This document shows, one piece after another, positions 58,701-64,000 of a stretch of DNA of 64,000 bases (position 1 is its first letter; every line of letters begins with the position of its first letter). The stretch lies in contig JAPTOF010000007.1 of the NCBI GenBank assembly GCA_028554755.1, positions 466,001 to 530,000 on the forward strand, given 5' to 3'. Both the position numbers and the translations under genes were made by a program. Under the pieces are notes generated by a model. The model worked only from the letters and a program-made list of their open reading frames with translations, did not search any database and was not told the DNA's origin. Origin of the DNA: Cordia subcordata (Eukaryota; Streptophyta; Magnoliopsida; Boraginales; Cordiaceae).

Positions 58701-61700
58701 AATGCTTCATTGCCTCTTTTTGTTCTTTTGGAACTTGTTCTCCATCACTTATAATACGGAGCTTCTTGCCATACAATTTAAGTGTAGGTTCTCTTTGATT
58801 AATGTATCGTGGCCTTGCTCTTGGGGCCAAACAGTAAGAGATTGGGGTTTGGTCTTCCATGTGTTGTGATTTCTGAAGAGGGTAGAAGACAAAATTCCTT
58901 CCTAAGGAGGACGACTTACTCTCATTAAAAGTATGCTTTCAAACTTTCTCGTCACGGTGCACTTTATGTCTCCCCTGTGCACTTTATGTTTGTTTTCCCT
59001 TGTTCCTCCTCCCCCCCCCCCCCTCTCTCTCTCTCTCTCTATTCTGAGCTCTATAATAAGATAGTTGGAAGATATTGAAAATAGCCCTTCGTGGTGTTGG
59101 GTAGGAGTTGAGTTTAAATATCATCTTGTGAGATGTGGAGTAGTCAAACCTATTACCAAGGGGGCTTGGAACCGAGGCATGTTCTATTTCTATAATGTCC
59201 TTCTTGGCAAATGGCTGTGAAGATTTGTGGCAGAGAGGTGTAGTCTTTGGAGAAGGCGATTGTGGCGAAATTTGTGGAGACTTATGGTGGATGGAAGTTA
59301 AATAACAGGAGGTATACACGTGACTTGGGAAAATTTTGCTAGAGGTTGGAATTTGTTGTTGAATCACATCTTTTTTGACGTGGATAACATTAAGAGTCTT
59401 CTTTTTGGCAAGATAGGTGGAATCCTTCTTTTTCTGCTCCTTTAAAGGATCTCTTCCCTACTCTCTTTTCTTTGGCACAGACTTGTGAGGTGGCATTAGC
59501 TCATCTGCATAATGGTTTGATGGTACTTTCAGGTGTGATGTCACTATTGTAAAGGATGGCAATGACTGGGAGGTGGAAGAGTTTGTTAGCTTTTCTTATT
59601 GCCCTAGTAATTGCACCATAGTCCAAGGAAGAGAGAGAACATGAAGTGGAATTTGGTTAATGGTGTTTTAACATTTTTGTTTTTAAATATTAAACAAAAC
59701 TCTTGTGGATGAAAATGAGCCTAACTTGAATGAGAGATATATGGGGGAATCATGTGCCCTGAGTAGAGTTGTTGGTATTGCTTAGGAAGTGGCTGGGGGA
59801 GAATTCTTATGGTTGGATAATTTGCAGAATCCAATGCAAGAATGATTTAACAACTGTGGAACACCTATTTCTTTGATGTATGTGGGCTAGAGGTCTTTGC
59901 GAGATGATTCTCAAAGCTATGAGTATTTTGTGGGTACCTTCAATGTCCTCTTGTGATGAGTTAAAAACTTGGTGGGGTATCAAATCCACCAAAAACAAGG
60001 AAATGGTCATATGCATGATACCTATACCATGGAAGGATCGGAAGAGGAGGAGCTTCTACAAGGAGGGAAATGCTGCATTGTTTTTTGAAACATATTTGGT
60101 TACGTGATTTTTGCTTTTGGATTGAAGGCGCTTGTAAAGTTGATGTAGATAATATAGAAGAATGTATAGATACATTAAGAGGTTGATGTAAATATTTGGA
60201 ACTTGCTTCCTGCTGGTCCATATTAATAAAATTCTTCAGTTCTCAAAAACGGGGAAAACAAAGAAAAAGAGAAAAGCTTTAATACTCTGAAGGTCTTAGG
60301 ACAGTCCTCTCTGCATACTTAACTCATATTCTGGTAAACCATTTTAGTGAAAATGAAGGGGTAAAGAAAATGCCTTGAGCCAATGTTCGAGTACCAGGCG
60401 CTATGACGCTGAAGTAATCCATGCCATTCTCCTAGGAAAAGCTCGAAGGACTATGAGCAAACGGGAAATAAGATTCCAGTCGATGAATCTTGAAATGAGA
60501 TATGCCTTAGAGTAAACAAAAGAAACTATATGTGCTTTCCCGGGAGATCTATAATGAATGTGCATGCAACATGAGTGCAGGAATGAAGCGGTATTCCAAT
60601 GTGACTAAAAAACCTTGACAGGATTCAAATTAGAACATGCGTTTAAATTCTTTAGGATCATTTTCCTTCAAAGTGTTTTTTGATTTTCAATTTTCCCCCC
60701 TACAAAGTGTTATCATGTATTAGACGTAATCAACCATAAATCCTATAAGATTTTTAGGTATTTTTTCCATTGCGTAGAGGAACAGCGGAATATACATTTG
60801 TTTTTTACTAGTAATTCCTACCTTTAATATCTGTTTCATGTTATCTAATAAACCATGATCCTTTCTTCAATATGAAAGGAAAGAAAACTAAAAATCTTGA
60901 GAAGGCTGCCAGCTGATTAGATCAATTGATCAATCATAACTTGTAATCACATTATGTCTTCATACTTTTCTTCTCTATCTCCTCCTTGTAGTTGTAACTA
61001 CACGGGGAATAGGCTCTATCCTTTGAAAAGTGTAAATGTTCTATCATACTTTCTTGTCCTAACCTCTGATGGTACTCGGAAAACAAATCATAAATTGTTT
61101 TTGGATTGATTTGAGTAATATCTCTGCATCCTTCCATTCTTGTTAGTTTTGGCTTTCTAAATATCTTAATCTTTGAGTTATTGGGTTGAGGCTTTTGTCT
61201 TTAAGGTGCTTGGTAATTCTATAATTTCTTCTTCTTATTGAATGTTGTTTTTTTGTATTTATCATGTTATTCCTCAAAAATCATTTAATGGATATGCTGT
61301 TTCATGCATAGCTGATCCTATAGACGCTGTGGTTGTGAAAATGTGTGACATGATATGGAAAGACTAGAAGTTGTACAATTATAAACCTTGTCCCATGAAT
61401 GTGGTTATTTCTTTTCGCTTGCTTATTATTTTATTGGTATCCTATTGTTCCCCTTTATTCCGTCAAGGTTGGAGCGCAAAAGTGTTAAGAGGAAAAGAGT
61501 TTTGGCTACGCTCAAAGTTTTGGGGAATGTCCTGGAACAGCTAACAAAGGAGGTTTCTCCTGAAGAAGCTGAAAGATTAATTCCTGAAGAGGTGAGGCGT
61601 TCTTATCCCTATGTTTGCTGTTTCAAGAACTTGTGCTTATTTTGAGCTTCTCAAAATTATTTTTGTCTAATATGCAAAATATTGAACCCTGTTTCGCTGT

Positions 61701-63131
61701 ATCTTGAGGGTTCATTTTGGTTCTTCCAGAAATAATAGAGTGAGTGTTTGCTTTAAAAATATTAAATGATCAGGACCCTTCTTTGCTGTAAATGTTTAGC
61801 TGTTACTTATTATGATTGACAAGATCTTGTCATGCCTAAAAACAAGATTAAAATCGGAAATCTTAAGTGCTATCTGATATAATTGAGAATTGAACGCTGC
61901 AATTGTGTACTGAATTTGGACATAGTGATAACATTAAATTGCTGAAGAAGAACAAATTTGTTTGGTAATCCTCTTAAGTTCCAAGCACTAGATTTTCTTT
62001 TCTCTTTTTTTTTTTTAATGGTGGTAGGGGTTGAACAGGGGGGGTGGGTGGGTGGGTTTAGAAGTACTAGATTGAATAATCTCAATTGATTCACCAAAAG
62101 TCTGAACAGATAGTCTCTTTTACAAGTTCTTGATACAATCGGTGGAAGTCTTTTGAATGGTTGAGGCTTCAGTTTTAAAAGTTATCTCTTGTTTGATTTA
62201 TTGGTTTGGTGCAATGGGCAATGACTGCCAATGTAAGGATACAACAAGAAGCTAATTCAGTTGTGAAGCGGCAGCTAAAAATATAAACAATTCACAATTT
62301 TTATTGTGAAATTGAAAGAAGAGAGATATTTGGGAGTAAAAAGATGATGTTTTTGTTATTTAGCAGAGTGGTCACATGGGGTATTATAGACCTACGAGAC
62401 TTGATCGTCAAGTCTTACGTAATTAATCATAATGGACTCTAACTCATATATTCTGCACGTGTCAGTTACAGCTTTACAACACCTAAAACATGCTAGCTCT
62501 ATTTTTATCAACTCATACACTCTAGAACTGATCTCGACTAGTACTGTCTACTGGAAATTATGAAACTATTGGTATATGAGCAGAGGCTGACCAATTTGGT
62601 TCTCCTCCTTAGGTCTTCTCTAAACTTTGTTAGTGTCTTTGGACCAGAATAGTACACATGATCCCTCGCCCCAGGGACTCATTGTCTGCAGCATTCCTGC
62701 AAGTTCTTCCTTTGTCCCTCATCATCATCTCTCTCTTCTCCATACCTTATTTAGAAAAGTTACAAAATATTCTTGGATGCGAAGTACTTACTTTAGATGT
62801 GGTTGCTTGTCTTTTTCAGCTGAAACGTGTTATAGAGTCAGATGCAGCTATGACGGAGGATATTGTTGCTTACAATATTATCCCTCTTGATGCTCCTGCC
62901 ACAACAAATGCTATTGCTTTTTTTCCTGAGGTGACCTAGTTTCTTATATAACAGCAGACTCATGTTTTGCTAACTAGTGAACTTGGCTAATTTAATAGAC
63001 TGCAGGTTCGAGCTGCAGTTTCAGCTTTGAAGTACTTCAGGGGACTACCCAAATTACCTGCAGATTTTTCTATACCATCTACCAGGAGTCCAGACATGTT
63101 CGATCTTCTGCATTATACTTTTGGATTTCAG
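55796..63131 (+). CDS. CALS9: Callose synthase, CalS9/GSL10 type, N-terminal part (continues past window)
   Basis: Six coding exons: 55796-55997, 57453-57550, 57980-58143, 61468-61591, 62820-62930 and 63006-63131, together 825 nt or 275 codons, in frame. The start MSRVEDSWERLVRAALRSLR, then NNRDIDDILRAADEIQDEEP, LAQNLDPNSEGRGVLQFKTG, REGGTIDRSQDIARLQEFYK and AAMTEDIVAYNIIPLDAPAT match GSL10 more closely than GSL8, its nearest relative, which lacks the TIDRSQDIARLQEFY form. The last visible residues are DLLHYTFGFQ. The family member is about 1900 residues, so most of the catalytic and membrane parts lie to the right. Known roles of Arabidopsis GSL10 are in microspore division and pollen development. 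A 5' UTR intron precedes the ATG. Confidence 0.9.
55998..57452 (+). other. First coding intron of CalS9-like gene
   Basis: 1.46 kb between ATTT|GTAAGC and ACTGCAG. Short open frames inside (for example 56644-56898) have no family features. Confidence 0.7.
59005..59041. repeat. C-run and (CT)n microsatellite
   Basis: A run of Cs followed by about nine CT units, at the left edge of the LINE-like region. Confidence 0.9.
59330..60250 (+). mobile_element. LINE (L1-type) 3' fragment in CalS9-like intron
   Basis: Shifting frames read like the end of a plant LINE polymerase: FWQDRWNPSFSAPLKDLF near 59405-59460, DWEVEEFVSF near 59560-59590, a VEHLFL segment near 59850 and, in 59880-60107, ARGLCEMILKAMSILWVPSM with the CxxC/HLFLxC-like zinc region and a RKRRSFYKEGN tail. 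The 3' end TCCATATTAATAAAATTCTT followed by CTCAAAAA at 60240-60248 fits a LINE tail. It is broken by many stops. It explains much of the 3.3-kb intron 58144-61467. Confidence 0.65.
61592..62819 (+). other. Intron of CalS9-like gene, possible LTR fragment
   Basis: A poly-T run at about 62005-62017 and a G-rich GGGGTGGGTGGGTGGG at 62040-62055. The 62270-62580 part (GAAATTGAAAGAAGAGAGAT..., CTTGATCGTCAAGTC) has LTR-like texture but no defined ends. Confidence 0.4.
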
Positions 63132-64000
63132 GTTGGTTGCTGATGATGTGGATTTCTTCGTACTTTTCATGTCCACTAATTCATCATGCTTTGGCTTGTT
63201 TTAAGGATTTGTTGAATAAAAATTTCCTTGCCATGAGTAATTGAGTGGTCGAAATGATCATGTCTGCAATCAATTGTGAAAATGAATACATCTCAATTTG
63301 ATCAAGTGAAAGGAGGGAAGCCTTTCCATTGGTATGATCATGATATTTGTGGAAAATCAAAATCCTAGTCAGTGGAGGAACAATGTTTTCGTTGCTTAAT
63401 TTAAAACCAAAGTGGATGATTGACTTATGCTAACTGCTCAATGGTTGATCTCTTATGAATTAGAAAGGACAGATATCAATGCCAAATCATGCAGTGTTGT
63501 GACTGATAGTTCAGCCAAGGTCCTTTTTACTTGATAATAAGGTGTAACACTATGTTGCCTTGGGGTTGGATTTTAGGTTCTAAGTTGAACTTAAGAAAGT
63601 CGAGACTTTCGACGATATAGCCAGAATTCTCATCATATGTATTGTGTTAGATGGTTTGTGAAATTTTGTCAATATTGAACATAATCCATGTCAGTATCAA
63701 ACTTAATCATTTATTGCTTGGTGGAGCCTAAAGTTAGGATACTGAGAAGCAAAGCAGTGGCAAGCATGAGACCAAGGTTGTGCTATATCTTCGAAGTTGT
63801 GTGCTATATACTCGAAGTTGTACTCTTTTACTATCTCTCTTGGCTGTGAGCAGGCGTCAATTAGGCTAGGGCTAAATCATAAGGTTTAGAAGTCTTGCAA
63901 GATAATAGTATTCAGAGAGTTGGCAGACATTTGGACGTTTTCTTTAATTTTCTGTTTTGATGAATTGTTAATTATCCTTTATCTCAATTAAGGGCTGTGG
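63132..64000 (+). other. Intron after last visible CalS9-like exon
   Basis: Starts GGTTGG after GGATTTCAG. I find no further exon: the next expected text (a KDSVSNQREH-like segment) does not occur before the window ends. Confidence 0.65.

Noticed and set aside
59880..60107. 75-residue frame as an independent gene
   Set aside because: Its text and position fit the zinc-binding tail of a LINE polymerase, with broken frames on both sides.

Overview
This window looks like a nuclear genomic segment of a dicot plant. Two long, intron-rich genes for 1,3-beta-glucan (callose) synthases lie on the + strand, embedded in AT-rich introns and intergenic DNA crowded with Ty1/copia LTR retrotransposons, TRIM-type miniature LTR elements, MITE-like elements and LINE debris. 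The encoded proteins read like eudicot GSL proteins. An asterid is my guess, but the sequence does not fix the species.

Layout. (1) 1-46065 holds a nearly complete CalS3/GSL12-type callose synthase gene that lacks only its first coding exon, upstream of the window. I placed 41 coding exons by splice sites and family alignment. They total 5651 nt, stay in frame from 638 to the stop at 46063-46065, and encode 1882 residues with no stop or frameshift. (2) Three introns carry most of the repeats. Intron 4946-7472 has a MITE and a miniature LTR element. Intron 9394-16600 has a copia element into which a TRIM and an antisense copia derivative have inserted. Intron 21015-37381 has a minus-strand copia element cut by a second copia, by a four-LTR array and by a TRIM cluster; the array in turn received a third copia and a 919-bp unit carrying a fragment of the COP9 signalosome gene CSN5. 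Target-site duplications let most layers be ordered. (3) 46066-54950 is intergenic DNA with repeat remnants, among them a retroposon whose empty site is preserved in a nearby paralogous repeat. (4) 54960-64000 holds the promoter, a 5' UTR intron and the first six coding exons of a second callose synthase, of CalS9/GSL10 type, which runs off the right edge.

The two host genes encode plasma-membrane enzymes that make callose from UDP-glucose. They belong to different GSL subclades yet lie head to tail about 9.7 kb apart. All other coding sequence seen is transposon-derived or a captured fragment, and every such reading frame is broken. I see no prokaryotic operons, CRISPR arrays, rRNA or tRNA genes.
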